From Gemmatimonadota bacterium (GTDB lineage: Bacteria > Gemmatimonadota > Gemmatimonadetes > Longimicrobiales > Gaopeijiaceae), in assembly GCA_022826565.1 (NCBI GenBank), contig JAJDUP010000049.1:44249-108248 (forward strand): a stretch of 64,000 nt of DNA. The letters run 5' to 3'. Positions 47,337-56,192 of this stretch are shown piece after piece. The position numbers and the translations under genes were made by a program. The notes beneath the pieces were generated by a model. That model was given only the letters and a program-made list of their open reading frames with translations. It had not been told where the DNA came from and ran no database searches. Positions within the stretch are counted from its first letter, which is position 1; each line of letters begins with the position of its first letter.

Positions 47337-49054
47337 ACATCTCCCGCCGCCACCTCTTTCACATCCGGCCGCGCCGCCAGGAGTACGACGCGATCATCGT
47401 CGGCTCGGGCATGTCGGGCGGCTGGGCCGCCAAGGAACTCACCGAACTGGGGGCCAACGTCCTCGTCCTCGAGGCGGGGCCGATGATCGTCCCCGAGCGC
47501 GACTACGCCGAGCACACCCTCACCTCCGAAATGCCCTACCGGGGCTGGAACGACCGCAAGACGGTGGCGGCCGAGCAGCCGGTACAGGGCGAGTGCTACG
47601 CCTGCGACGAGGTGGGCCGCAAGTTCTTCGTCAACGACATCGAGAACCCGTACACGACAGATCCCGACAAACCGTTTTTGTGGATCCGCGGACGGCAGGT
47701 GGGCGGCCGCTCGATCATGTGGGCGCGCCAGTGCTACCGCCTGAGCGACCTCGACTTCGAGGCCAACGCGCGCGAGGGGTACGGCGTCGACTGGCCCATT
47801 CGCTACGCCGACCTGGCCCCCTGGTACGACCATGTCGAGGCCTTCGTCGGCATCAGCGGACGCGCCGAGGGCCTGGCGCACGTCCCGGACGGGGTCTTCC
47901 TCCCGCCAATGGAGATGTCGTGCGTGGAGGAGCACGTCCGTGGCGCGATCGACCGGGCCTTCGGCGGCAGTCGGCGCATGACGATCGGCCGCACCGCCGT
48001 CCTGACCCGCGATCACAAGGGGCGCCGCGCCTGCCACTACTGCGGCCCCTGCCACCGGGGCTGCCGCACCCGGAGCTACTTCAGCTCGATCAACGCGACG
48101 CTGCCGGCCGCCGAAGCTACCGGCCGCCTGACGCTGCGCCCCAACAGCGTGGTGCCGGAGGTCATCTGGGACGCCGGCAGGGGCCGGGCAGCCGGCGTCC
48201 GCGTGATCGACGCCGAGTCCCACGACGAGCTCGAATTCCACGCCCGCACCGTTTTCCTCGCCGCCTCCGCACTCGAGTCGGCGCGCATCCTCCTCAACTC
48301 GAAGTCGCCCGACTTCCCCGACGGCCTCGCCAACTCCAGCGGCGTCCTCGGCAAGTACCTCATGGACCACACCATGGGCGTCGGCGCGCGCGCCACCTTC
48401 GACGGATGGGAGGACCGCACCACCCGCGGGCGGCGTCCCAACGGCGTCTACATCGCCCGCTTCCGCAACGTCACCGACGTTTCGCCCGATTTCCTGCGCG
48501 GCTACGGCTACCAGGGTTCGGCGACGAGGGAAGGCTGGGGCCGGGGCATGTCGATGCCGGGGTTTGGTGCGGATTTCAAGAGCGACCTGATGCGCCCGGG
48601 CCCCTGGTCATTCGGGATCAGCGGCTTCGGCGAATGCCTCCCGCGGGAGGAGAACCACGTGGCCCTCGATCCCGAGCAGGTCGACAAATGGGGAATCCCC
48701 ACCCTGCGCATCAGCTGCGCCTGGAGCGACAACGAGCGCGCCATGATGCGCGACGCCGCACTCCAGGCCGCCGAGATGCTGGAGGCCGGCGGCGGCCGCG
48801 ACATCACGATCGACACCGACATGACGCCCCCGGGGCTGACCATCCACGAAATGGGCACGGCGCGGATGGGCCGCGATCCCGCCACCTCCGTCCTCAACGC
48901 CCACAACCAGGCGTGGGACGTGCCCAACCTGTTCCTGGTCGACGGCGCGTCGATGGCATCATCAGCGTGCCAGAACCCGTCGCTGACCTACATGGCGTTC
49001 GCTGCGCGGGCCAGTCACTACGCGGTGTGGGCGGCGCGGCGGGGGGAGATCTAG
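47333..49054 (+). CDS. GMC-family FAD-dependent dehydrogenase
   Basis: The 573-residue protein has a Rossmann-type FAD site (DAIIVGSGMSGGWAAKEL, about residues 19-36), the GMC signature region around RQVGGRSIMWARQCYR (about 122-137) and the C-terminal LFLVDGASMASSACQNPSLTYMAFAARAS block, typical for gluconate- or sorbosone-dehydrogenase-like enzymes. A CHYCGPCHRGC cluster (about residues 232-242) is also seen in periplasmic members. It oxidises a sugar or alcohol and passes electrons to the respiratory chain. The preceding small-subunit gene, read in a coupled fashion, provides its export partner. Confidence 0.9.
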   Translation: MNISRRHLFHIRPRRQEYDAIIVGSGMSGGWAAKELTELGANVLVLEAGPMIVPERDYAEHTLTSEMPYRGWNDRKTVAAEQPVQGECYACDEVGRKFFVNDIENPYTTDPDKPFLWIRGRQVGGRSIMWARQCYRLSDLDFEANAREGYGVDWPIRYADLAPWYDHVEAFVGISGRAEGLAHVPDGVFLPPMEMSCVEEHVRGAIDRAFGGSRRMTIGRTAVLTRDHKGRRACHYCGPCHRGCRTRSYFSSINATLPAAEATGRLTLRPNSVVPEVIWDAGRGRAAGVRVIDAESHDELEFHARTVFLAASALESARILLNSKSPDFPDGLANSSGVLGKYLMDHTMGVGARATFDGWEDRTTRGRRPNGVYIARFRNVTDVSPDFLRGYGYQGSATREGWGRGMSMPGFGADFKSDLMRPGPWSFGISGFGECLPREENHVALDPEQVDKWGIPTLRISCAWSDNERAMMRDAALQAAEMLEAGGGRDITIDTDMTPPGLTIHEMGTARMGRDPATSVLNAHNQAWDVPNLFLVDGASMASSACQNPSLTYMAFAARASHYAVWAARRGEI

Positions 49055-49274
49055 GGGTCCGTGGATAATTCCGCGTGAGCATCGAGAGCGTCGAGGCGCC
49101 GCGTTGGCAAGGCGCTTTGAGAGGGAAATAGCCGCGCTATTCGCCCGAAAGGCAACGAAGAGCGGAGCTTGGAGGACGCAAATGGTAAAGAGCAGATTAC
49201 AGTTTGTAATGTATACGTTACATGGTGTCCGGGCGGACGAAAGCGGTCTACCGCGGGAGTGATCAGGCTTATAT
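49055..49274. other. AT-rich intergenic region with palindromes
   Basis: This gap after the GMC gene is clearly richer in A and T than its surroundings between about 49180 and 49230. It holds ATTAC-AGTTT-GTAAT at 49196-49210 and an 18-base near-palindrome, TGTAATGTATACGTTACA, at 49205-49222. I see no gene. The composition and palindromes suggest regulatory sites or a recently inserted edge. Confidence 0.5.
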
Positions 49275-49311
49275 CCTTGCAATATCGGAATGATATACCG
49301 ATATTACAAGG
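49275..49311 (+). promoter_or_regulatory. Promoter inside a long inverted repeat before the DUF4143 ATPase
   Basis: Two 14-base arms (49275-49288 and 49298-49311) match at 13 positions around a 9-base loop, ending exactly at the base before the ATG. The repeat contains TTGCAA (49277-49282) and GATATT (49300-49305) 17 bases apart, a promoter whose -10 lies six bases before the start codon. The geometry suggests autoregulated, near-leaderless expression. Confidence 0.6.
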
Positions 49312-50544
49312 ATGAGCATCCCAATCCTCCCACGCACACTACGGTCGACCCTCCAGGAGCACCTCACGCTGTTTCCGGCCGTCGCCCTGCTCGGTCCACG
49401 CCAGGTCGGCAAGACCACGTTGGCCCGGGCCATCGCCGATTCGCCTGGCGGTGCGGAAGCCCCGTCCAGATCAGTCGCTTCCGTTTCCGGGCTCTACCTC
49501 GACCTCGAAAACCCTGCCCATATCGAGCGCTTGTCGGATGCTCGCGGCTACCTTGGCTCGGTGCGCGATCGGCTGGTTGTGCTCGACGAGATCCATAGAG
49601 TCCCGCACCTGTTTCAGGTGCTCCGCGGGATCATCGACGACCGCATCCGCGACGGGGAGCTTGCAGGCCATTTCCTGATCCTCGGATCGGCTTCGATGGA
49701 CCTCATGCGCCAGTCGGGAGAAAGTCTCGCCGGACGGATCGGATACCTCGCGCTCGACCCGCTGGACATCCGCGAGATAGTGCCGGATGAAACGACGCGC
49801 CTGTGGGTCCGTGGCGGATTCCCGCGAAGCTTCCTGGCCCCCAGCGACGCCGCAAGCGCTCTCTGGCGCCGGAACTTCATCCGCACCTATCTGGAACGTG
49901 ACATTCCCATGCTGGGGCCGCGCATTCCGGCCGAGACGCTACGCCGATTCTGGACCATGCTCGCCCATTCGCAGGGCGGGCTTTGGAACGCGTCCGGGCT
50001 GGCTCGCAGCCTCGGTGTCGACGGCAAGACCGTGATGCGCTACCTCGATCTCCTGGTCGACCTGCTGCTCGTTCGCCGCTTGCCTCCCTTCCATGCAAAC
50101 GTGCGCAAACGACTGGTAAAATCGCCCAAGGTGTATCTTCGAGACAGCGGCATCCTCCACACGCTGTTGGGTTTGGGAGATCTGGACGCAGTCCTCGGTC
50201 ACCCGGTCGCCGGAACCAGTTGGGAGGGGTTCGCCTTGGAAGCACTGATCCGCGCAGCACCGGACGGAACGCAGGCCAGCTTCTACCGCACGGCCACGGG
50301 CGTGGAGATCAATCTGGTGCTCGAGCTACCGGGCGGCCCAGTGTGGGCGATAGAGGTCAAGCGCGGGCTTGCAGCCTCGTCATCCAGGCAACTCCGAGTC
50401 GCGCTCGACGACGTCAAGCCCGAAAAGGCCTTTGTCGTGTACGGTGGCGCGGAGCGCTTTCCACTTCCCGGTGGCGCGGAAGCGATCGGTCTGCGGGAGA
50501 TAGTCGATCTGCTCCCATCTGTGGCACCCTGGCCCTCACCGTGA
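49312..50544 (+). CDS. ATPase of the DUF4143 family
   Basis: The 410-residue protein has a P-loop ATPase domain (Walker A GPRQVGKTT, residues 28-36; Walker B-like DRLVVLDEIHRV) and a C-terminal DUF4143 domain (WEGFALEALIRAA, then an endonuclease-like YRTATGVEINLVLELPGGPVWAIEVK). Such proteins occur often as accessory single genes; their role is not known, and an inactive or active nuclease fold in the C-terminus is suspected. It is set in an AT-rich, palindrome-rich upstream region, and its 3' end overlaps the convergent propeller gene by nine bases, both unusual for this window. I suspect horizontal transfer. Confidence 0.88.
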   Translation: MSIPILPRTLRSTLQEHLTLFPAVALLGPRQVGKTTLARAIADSPGGAEAPSRSVASVSGLYLDLENPAHIERLSDARGYLGSVRDRLVVLDEIHRVPHLFQVLRGIIDDRIRDGELAGHFLILGSASMDLMRQSGESLAGRIGYLALDPLDIREIVPDETTRLWVRGGFPRSFLAPSDAASALWRRNFIRTYLERDIPMLGPRIPAETLRRFWTMLAHSQGGLWNASGLARSLGVDGKTVMRYLDLLVDLLLVRRLPPFHANVRKRLVKSPKVYLRDSGILHTLLGLGDLDAVLGHPVAGTSWEGFALEALIRAAPDGTQASFYRTATGVEINLVLELPGGPVWAIEVKRGLAASSSRQLRVALDDVKPEKAFVVYGGAERFPLPGGAEAIGLREIVDLLPSVAPWPSP

Positions 50545-51756
50545 CCGCACCAGCGGCCACAACTGAACGGACTCCACCCCGAGGTCGTCCATCACCCGCC
50601 CCAGCAGGTAGTCTTCGCCGATCTCGTCAATCTCCAGCCCATCCGGCGTTTCGACGAAGCCCAGCGCGTATCCTTCGGGATCGAAGACGGTCCAGAGCGT
50701 ACCGGGCCGGTCATCGCGCGGGAGCCTGTATTCCTCCACCCAGAGGTGGCCGCTGGCGTCACCCAGGACCGAAGAAAAGGCGGGGAAGGTCTCGGCCAGG
50801 GGCGTGGTTTCGAACTCCTGGCGCGCTCGCTCCACGATGGCCTCGGGTATGTCGCTAGCCTCGTAGTAGGACATCTGCTCTTCGACGAAGTGGGGGCGGT
50901 CAGCTTCGGTCGGGACCCTCGGCTGATGGCCCCGCCGCACGATCCTGGCCAGGGCGCCATCCGCGCGAAACGCCCGGATCTCGTATCGGTCGTTGGGACT
51001 CGCGACGACGTGGTCCCCCCACAGGCCCGTAACGAGCTCCCGGCGATAGGCGTTCCGGCTGAGGTGAGGCGTCCCTCGTTCATTCGTCGTGATGATGACT
51101 TCCGAGGTCGGGTGCGTTCCGAGAGAGGCGAACAGTGCACCCTCGCCGTCCCAGAGCTCGACGACTGCGGTGTCGGCACCTTCCGGCGCCTTGATCGCCA
51201 GGATCTGACCCGCCTCGCGGACGGCGAGGGCCCGCGGACGGAGCCAGACAGCCATTTCGCGGACTCCCAGGGCAAAGGCGCGGCCGAACCTGCCGCCGGA
51301 GTCGAAGACGGCAATCCCGAGACCGGCCGTGTGCCAGGCCGCAATCGAGTCGCCGGGCCAGCGGGCGACATGAACCAGACTGGTGAACTCGCCGGGCCCC
51401 TCTCCCCGCCCCGCCCAGGTCGCCACGTGACTCCCGGACGGATCGAAAACCCGCAGTTCGGCAGAGCCCGAGTTCGCCACTACGATCCGGCCATCCGGGA
51501 GACGGACAGAGGTGAAGGCCCCGTAGAGCATGTACGGTTCTTCGCCCTCCAGCACGCCGATGGAGACCGTCGGCTCGGACCCGATCCGCCACCCCACCCG
51601 CGACCCATCGGCCGGCCGCGCGTTCTCGACGATTGCGACGCCGGCGCTGTCCCGGACTTCACTGCGGAGCCCGGCCGGACTATCCCCGCCCCCATTGCAG
51701 GCCGCGGCCGCACCGGCAATCACTCCCGCAACGACTTTTGCAATCCGTCCCTTCAA
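50536..51756 (-). CDS. 6-bladed beta-propeller lipoprotein, tandem copy 1
   Basis: I choose the TTG at 51756, seven bases after GGAGGTG, because the product then has a compact lipoprotein signal (LKGRIAKVVAGVIAGAAAAC, Cys20) and 406 residues; an ATG at 51780 overlapping the preceding stop is also possible. The body has the family signature AGRGEGPGEFTSL and the ending LGVESVQLWPL. The opening VRDSAGVAIVENARPADGSRVGWRIG closely matches the gene just upstream and the one at 36.8 kb. It overlaps the convergent DUF4143 gene by nine bases. The two neighbours form a tandem duplication. Confidence 0.85.
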   Translation of the reverse strand: MKGRIAKVVAGVIAGAAAACNGGGDSPAGLRSEVRDSAGVAIVENARPADGSRVGWRIGSEPTVSIGVLEGEEPYMLYGAFTSVRLPDGRIVVANSGSAELRVFDPSGSHVATWAGRGEGPGEFTSLVHVARWPGDSIAAWHTAGLGIAVFDSGGRFGRAFALGVREMAVWLRPRALAVREAGQILAIKAPEGADTAVVELWDGEGALFASLGTHPTSEVIITTNERGTPHLSRNAYRRELVTGLWGDHVVASPNDRYEIRAFRADGALARIVRRGHQPRVPTEADRPHFVEEQMSYYEASDIPEAIVERARQEFETTPLAETFPAFSSVLGDASGHLWVEEYRLPRDDRPGTLWTVFDPEGYALGFVETPDGLEIDEIGEDYLLGRVMDDLGVESVQLWPLVRSR

Positions 51757-51772
51757 TTCGCGGCACCTCCGT

Positions 51773-52969
51773 TCAGCCATCCGACCGCTCCAGCGCCCAC
51801 AGCTGTACACGCTCCACGTCGAGTTCGTCATAGGTCGTCCCCAGGACATGGTCTTCCCCGATCTCGTGGATCCACAGACCCTCCGGCGTCTCGACGTAGC
51901 CCAGCGCCCGACCTTCCGGATCGAAGACGGTCCAGAGTCGCGGGGGCCGCTCTTCCTCCGAGAATTCGTACTCCGCAACCCAGAGGTGGCCTACCGCGTC
52001 CGACCTCACCGACTCGAACGCCGGGAAGTGCGCCGCGACCGGAACGGACTCGTACCGACGGCGCAATTCGGCCGCCGGTGTGAGGGAGCTGTAGCTGACC
52101 TGCCGCTCGATGTAGGCCTCGAGATCGCCCTCGGTGGGCACGCGCGGGGCATGATCGCGCCTCACGATCCTGGCCACCGAGCCGTCCGCCCGGAACGCCC
52201 TCAATTCGTACCTGCCGGTATGGCCGACGACGACCAGGTCGCCCCAGGTCGCCCACACCGGCTCGCGGCCGAAGATCGTCCAGAAGAGCATCGACCGCTC
52301 GCCCTCACGGTAGAGGTACGGTTCCATGCCCGGGTGCGTCCCGAGCGAACTCCGCACCTCACCCTCCGCGCCCCGGAGCTGCACCACGATGGTGTCCGCA
52401 TCTTCGGGCATGTGAATCGACAGGATCGATCCGTCGCCAGTTGCGTACTCGGGCCGAAACGACTGCATGGGCGTGACAGCCTCGTTGTGCGCGAGCGTGA
52501 AGGAGCGGCCGTGGTTCCCCTGCGCGTCGAACACGGAAACCCCCAGGCGCGGCGCGTACCAGGCGATGATCGAATCTCCCGGCCAGGGTTCGACTCGCCA
52601 GAGGCTCCTGAACTCGCCCGGACCCTCGCCCCTCCCTCCCCAGGTCGCGAGATGGGTCCCCGCTGCGTCGAAGACCCGCAACTCGTTCGTGCCGATGTTC
52701 GCGACGACAATGCGTCCGTCGTCGAGCCTGGCGGCGTCGATGGCCCCGTAGAGCATGTAGGGCTCCTCGCCCTCCGCGACTCCGATGGTGACGGTGGGCT
52801 CCGGACCGATCGTCCATCCCAGCCGGGACCCTTCGGGCGGTGCGGCGTTCTCGACGATCCGGATGCCCGCGCTGTCGCGGACGGTGGTTGCGAGCGTTGC
52901 GGTGGACCGGCCTCGTTCGCAGGCCAGGCTGGCCGGAATCAGCAGCGCAAGGAGAGGATTCAGCTTCAC
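51773..52969 (-). CDS. 6-bladed beta-propeller lipoprotein, tandem copy 2
   Basis: The GTG at 52969 is preceded by GGGAGG at the right spacing and yields a lipoprotein signal (VKLNPLLALLIPASLAC, Cys17) on a 398-residue product. The body has GGRGEGPGEFRSL, the opening VRDSAGIRIVENAAPPEGSRLGWTIG and the ending LDVERVQLWALERS. It is a paralogue of the gene downstream, with which it forms a tandem pair, and of the gene at 36.8 kb. Divergent expression from the HepT/MntA module starts about 90 bases away. The function is unknown. Confidence 0.85.
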   Translation of the reverse strand: MKLNPLLALLIPASLACERGRSTATLATTVRDSAGIRIVENAAPPEGSRLGWTIGPEPTVTIGVAEGEEPYMLYGAIDAARLDDGRIVVANIGTNELRVFDAAGTHLATWGGRGEGPGEFRSLWRVEPWPGDSIIAWYAPRLGVSVFDAQGNHGRSFTLAHNEAVTPMQSFRPEYATGDGSILSIHMPEDADTIVVQLRGAEGEVRSSLGTHPGMEPYLYREGERSMLFWTIFGREPVWATWGDLVVVGHTGRYELRAFRADGSVARIVRRDHAPRVPTEGDLEAYIERQVSYSSLTPAAELRRRYESVPVAAHFPAFESVRSDAVGHLWVAEYEFSEEERPPRLWTVFDPEGRALGYVETPEGLWIHEIGEDHVLGTTYDELDVERVQLWALERSDG

Positions 52970-53058
52970 GAGCGCCTCCCGAGGCGAATTGGGCGCATCT
53001 GAACATTCCCGCGCCCGAACGGCCAGCCTAACTTGAGGGACCGACCCCCGCAACGCAG

Positions 53059-53529
53059 ATGCCCCATGACCCTGCAGCCAACCCGATGAGCCGGCCGCGC
53101 CCCTCGCCAGCTGTCGACACCACCTTCCTGAACCGATGCCTCGGCACTCTGGAACATGCCCTGGCGTCCCTCGATCAGTGCAATCCCGACGACATCGAGT
53201 ATGACGTCTTCCGGGCCGCCTGCGTAAAGGAATTCGAACTGGTGCTCGAACAGAGCGGCAAACTGCTGCGGAAGCGACTGGCTCCGTATTTCGCCAACAA
53301 TCGCCAGGTCGACCGCCTCGTCTTCAAGGATGTCTTTCGCTACGCGTCCAGGTACGGCTTGATCAGCGCGGACGCCTGCGAACGGTGGCTGGAGTATCGG
53401 GACAACCGCAACGAAACGGCGCATGACTACGGGAAGGTCTTCGCAGAGGCAACCCTTGCCCTGCTTCCCCGGTTCCTCGCCGACGCGAGGGTCCTTGCCG
53501 ATGGACTCGAGGTGCCGCGTGGCGCCTGA
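53059..53529 (+). CDS. hepT: HepT-like HEPN toxin
   Basis: The 156-residue protein is the HEPN component of a HepT/MntA module. The catalytic RX4HXY motif is intact: Arg117, His122 and Tyr124 in RNETAHDY. HEPN toxins cut RNA, and the partner MNT antitoxin inactivates them by adding AMP to that tyrosine. A shorter product from ATG at 53086 is equally possible because neither start has a good ribosome site. The gene for the MNT partner overlaps its end by 11 bases. HI0074-like nucleotidyltransferase-substrate-binding proteins have the same fold. Confidence 0.88.
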   Translation: MPHDPAANPMSRPRPSPAVDTTFLNRCLGTLEHALASLDQCNPDDIEYDVFRAACVKEFELVLEQSGKLLRKRLAPYFANNRQVDRLVFKDVFRYASRYGLISADACERWLEYRDNRNETAHDYGKVFAEATLALLPRFLADARVLADGLEVPRGA

Positions 53530-53839
53530 CCGGCTTCATCTGTCGCCGAGACACCTCCGGGTCATCGAGGGTCTGCTTGATTGCGCCCTCCCGGGGGTGG
53601 AGGTGTGGGCCTACGGAAGCCGCGTGACTGGACGGAGCCACGACGGCAGCGACCTCGACCTCGTGTTGCGCGCGCCGGGGCTGGATCCGATCCCGCTCCG
53701 GCAACTCGGGGCTCTCCGGGAGGCCTTGAGGGATTCCAACATTCCCTTCCTGGTCGAGGCTCGCGACTGGGCACGCCAGCCCGAGCGATTCCGGGACGAG
53801 ATCAAGCGCGACCATGTGGTGCTGAGGCCACAACGATAG
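53519..53839 (+). CDS. mntA: MntA-like nucleotidyltransferase antitoxin
   Basis: I place the start at the GTG at 53519, behind GAGGTG, giving 106 residues. Residues 33-48 read GSRVTGRSHDGSDLDL, the minimal nucleotidyltransferase motif GSx-SDxD with both metal-binding aspartates (Asp45, Asp47). The enzyme is expected to AMPylate the HEPN tyrosine of the toxin encoded just upstream. An ATG at 53501 in the same frame is an alternative start. Gene order toxin-antitoxin with overlap is standard for this system. Confidence 0.88.
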   Translation: MAPDRLHLSPRHLRVIEGLLDCALPGVEVWAYGSRVTGRSHDGSDLDLVLRAPGLDPIPLRQLGALREALRDSNIPFLVEARDWARQPERFRDEIKRDHVVLRPQR

Positions 53840-53886
53840 TCGCAATCGGTCCCTGCATGTCAGCAGCGTGGAGAAAAATGTATACT

Positions 53887-55464
53887 TTATCTCCCCCCAT
53901 CCAACGGCGGCGCACTCTCCGGCGGCCGCCTGTAGCCCGTCCCCTGCTCGAACGCGTACCCGAACCGCAGCAGCATCGCCTCGGTGAAAGGCCGCCCCAG
54001 GAACTCGATCCCCACCGGCAACCCGTCCGCCGTGAACCCTCCGGGCACCGTCAGCGCCGGGAAACCCGTGATCGGGCTGAGCAGCCGGTTGTCCCCGAGG
54101 CCGTACTGATCCGCCGGCGCGGGGTTGGTCTCCGCGTCCTCCGCGATCAGCGTCACCGGGTGGTCGAAGGTGGCGTAGAGGAGCGCGTCGAGGTCGTGGT
54201 CGGCCATGGCCACAAGGACATCGCGCCGGATCCGGTCGCGCGCCTGCAGGTATGCCCCGTAGCCCGTATCACTGGTCGACTTGCCCAGCAGACCCCCCAT
54301 TCCCGCAGCCCGCCACGGCGTGACCCGCCCCGTCAGCAGGATCGAGCGAAGCGTCTTGAATGGGGCGTTTGCATGCTCGGACAGGTAGGCATCCGTCGCC
54401 TCTTCCGTCTCGTAGACGTTGCTCCCGAACACCGGGTTCACCGTCTCGATGCCCGCGACCGCGACACCGTCCACCACCTCGGCCCCGAGCCGCCGCAGAT
54501 CCGCCACCGCCGCGTCCACACGGGAGCGCACCTGCCGGAATCCCTCCGAGTCCGGGTCCACCGACTCATCCATCGGCTCGCGGATGACCCCAATGCGCGC
54601 CCCCTCCAGCCCGTCGCTGCCAAGTCCGCCCTCATACGACTCCGGCACACGCCCCGCCGCGCGAGCGGTCACGGGATCGTTGGGATCGTACCCCGCGATC
54701 GCGCTCAGTAGAACGGCCGCATCCGTCACCGTGCGCGTGATCGGCCCCTGCGTGTCGGTCGTGGGATTGGCGGGCATCAGGCCGAAGCGGCTTACCAGCT
54801 CGAGCGTCGGCCGCAGCCCCACCAGCGACGCCACCGCCGCCGGACCGCGGATCGAACCGCCCGTGTCCTCGCCGATCCCGACCATGCCGAAGTTCGCCGC
54901 GACGCCCACGCTGGTGCCGCCCGACGACCCGCTCGGGTTGCGGAGCGGGTCGTACGCATTGCGGATCACGCCGAACCCCGACCCCACGTAGCGCGACGCG
55001 AACTCGCCCATGTTGGTCTTGGCGTGGATGATCGCGCCCGCATCCTTCATCCGCGTCACAATGGTCGCGTCCCGCTCCGGCACGAAGTCGGCAAAGAGCG
55101 CGGAGCCGTAGGTCGTGCGCATGTCGCTGGTCTCGACCTGGTCCTTGAGCAGCACCGGGATGCAGTGGAGCGGTCCCGTGAGCCCGCCGGCGGCAAGGGC
55201 CTCATCCAGACGCGCAGCCTCGTCGAGCGCCCGGGGATTCAGCGTGGCAACGGCGTTCAGCAACGGCCCCTGCTTGTCGTAAGCCTCGATCCGGTCCAGG
55301 TAAGCCTGCACCAGGCCGACGCACGTCAGCTCACCGGACAGGAAGGCGGCGTGCACGTCGGCGATCGTCGCTTCCTCGACCTCGAATCCCTGGGCAGCGA
55401 GCTGTCCAGTCCCGGACGCGAGTGTGAGTAGAACAAGGGCGACCCGACAGTGTAAAGTCAACAT
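53887..55464 (-). CDS. Exported amidase-signature hydrolase
   Basis: The 525-residue protein has a signal peptide (ending QLAAQG) and the amidase-signature Ser-Ser-Lys triad: Lys107 in PVLLKDQ, the cis-serine region RNPSGSSGGTS (Ser180/181) and nucleophile Ser204 in DTGGSIRGPA. Family members cleave amides, including aryl and peptide amides. Unlike the GatA branch it has an export signal, so it probably acts in the periplasm. It stands alone between the MntA gene, which converges on it, and an intergenic region holding a diverged repeat. Confidence 0.9.
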   Translation of the reverse strand: MLTLHCRVALVLLTLASGTGQLAAQGFEVEEATIADVHAAFLSGELTCVGLVQAYLDRIEAYDKQGPLLNAVATLNPRALDEAARLDEALAAGGLTGPLHCIPVLLKDQVETSDMRTTYGSALFADFVPERDATIVTRMKDAGAIIHAKTNMGEFASRYVGSGFGVIRNAYDPLRNPSGSSGGTSVGVAANFGMVGIGEDTGGSIRGPAAVASLVGLRPTLELVSRFGLMPANPTTDTQGPITRTVTDAAVLLSAIAGYDPNDPVTARAAGRVPESYEGGLGSDGLEGARIGVIREPMDESVDPDSEGFRQVRSRVDAAVADLRRLGAEVVDGVAVAGIETVNPVFGSNVYETEEATDAYLSEHANAPFKTLRSILLTGRVTPWRAAGMGGLLGKSTSDTGYGAYLQARDRIRRDVLVAMADHDLDALLYATFDHPVTLIAEDAETNPAPADQYGLGDNRLLSPITGFPALTVPGGFTADGLPVGIEFLGRPFTEAMLLRFGYAFEQGTGYRRPPESAPPLDGGR

Positions 55465-55568
55465 GGCAATTCGTAACCTCTACCTTACAGTCGACAACGA
55501 ACCTGCGTGATGATCCAGCGGATTGCCTGAGGCCAGAATCCCGGCAGGAAACCGGCTAACTACTTACA

Positions 55569-55658
55569 GGGCCGCACGATCTGCGCTTCCTGCCTTTTCT
55601 CTGGACTTTGCTGGACCGTGCCGCTGAAGCGGGAAAACCGCCTCAATCCGCGGGAAGT
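55569..55658 (+). repeat. 90-bp direct repeat, copy A
   Basis: This stretch matches the sequence at 57240-57330: 61 of the first 72 positions agree in my hand alignment, and the last part is shared as GCGGGAAGT. The two copies have the same orientation and bracket the HU-HigBA segment of 1.6 kb. The minus strand in both reads a conserved peptide, FSR(F/S)SGT(V/I)QQ(S/G)P, so the pair may be two remnants of one coding sequence. Confidence 0.65.
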
Positions 55659-55718
55659 TGCGGGAGTCGAAAACCATTCCCGAGCCGTCGCGCTCCGGCA
55701 CCGAGCACCACGTCCCCG

Positions 55719-56015
55719 CTAAGCGGAGGCGTTCCCCCGAGTCACCCGGTCGCGGAGGAGAGAAGAGGGCTGGAAGACCGGCGCGGCGCGGGCTGGAACC
55801 TCGACCGGTTCCCCCGTCCTGGGGTTGCGGGCGGTGCGGCGCTTGCGGCGGCGCACCTTGAAGGTCCCGAACCCCCGGATCTCGATGCCCTCTCCCCGCT
55901 CAAGCATGTCCTTCACGGCGTCGAGGAACGCGTCGACGACGAGCCCGCAGTCCTTCTTGGTGACCCGTGGGCCGACCGCAGCGGCGGCCCGTTCGACGAG
56001 ATCGGCTTTGGTCAT
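55719..56015 (-). CDS. HU/IHF-family DNA-binding protein
   Basis: The 98-residue protein shows the HU fold: MTKADLVERAAAAVG at the N-terminus, DAVKDMLERGEGIEIRGFGTFKVRRRKRRTARNPRTGEPVEVPARAAPVFQPSSLL. The RxNPxTGE turn is the arm that inserts into DNA. Such proteins bend DNA and often support site-specific recombination. Position beside the repeat and toxin-antitoxin modules suits a mobile-element function, though HU genes are also chromosomal. It is complete and divergent from the HigB remnant. Confidence 0.92.
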   Translation of the reverse strand: MTKADLVERAAAAVGPRVTKKDCGLVVDAFLDAVKDMLERGEGIEIRGFGTFKVRRRKRRTARNPRTGEPVEVPARAAPVFQPSSLLRDRVTRGNASA

Positions 56016-56156
56016 GTCAGTTCTCCACGTCCGAAATGGGGACGATTCTTATCGTTGTCCACCAACAACTTGCGGTTCCGCACCTCCCTTTCGTCAAGTT
56101 CGCGCCCGGTTCCGGTCGGGACCGCGCCGCTTCACGCCGCTCGCGGGGTTTGCCGG

Positions 56157-56186
56157 TTGTCGTCCGGCGGGCGACAGCCTTAGACT
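56157..56186 (+). promoter_or_regulatory. Leaderless-type promoter of the first HigBA module
   Basis: TTGTCG at 56157-56162 and TAGACT at 56181-56186 are 18 bases apart, and six bases separate the -10 box from the ATG at 56193. The same -10-to-ATG distance occurs before the Phd and second HigB genes. Confidence 0.5.
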
Positions 56187-56192
56187 TGGATG

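Noticed and set aside
53840..53886. Terminator between MntA and the amidase
   Set aside because: GGAGA and TCTCC flank an AT-rich core with a GTATAC palindrome, but pairing is imperfect and the stem too weak to claim.
55608..56183. 191-residue open frame opposite the HU gene
   Set aside because: Antisense shadow of HU with low-complexity composition; no homology features.
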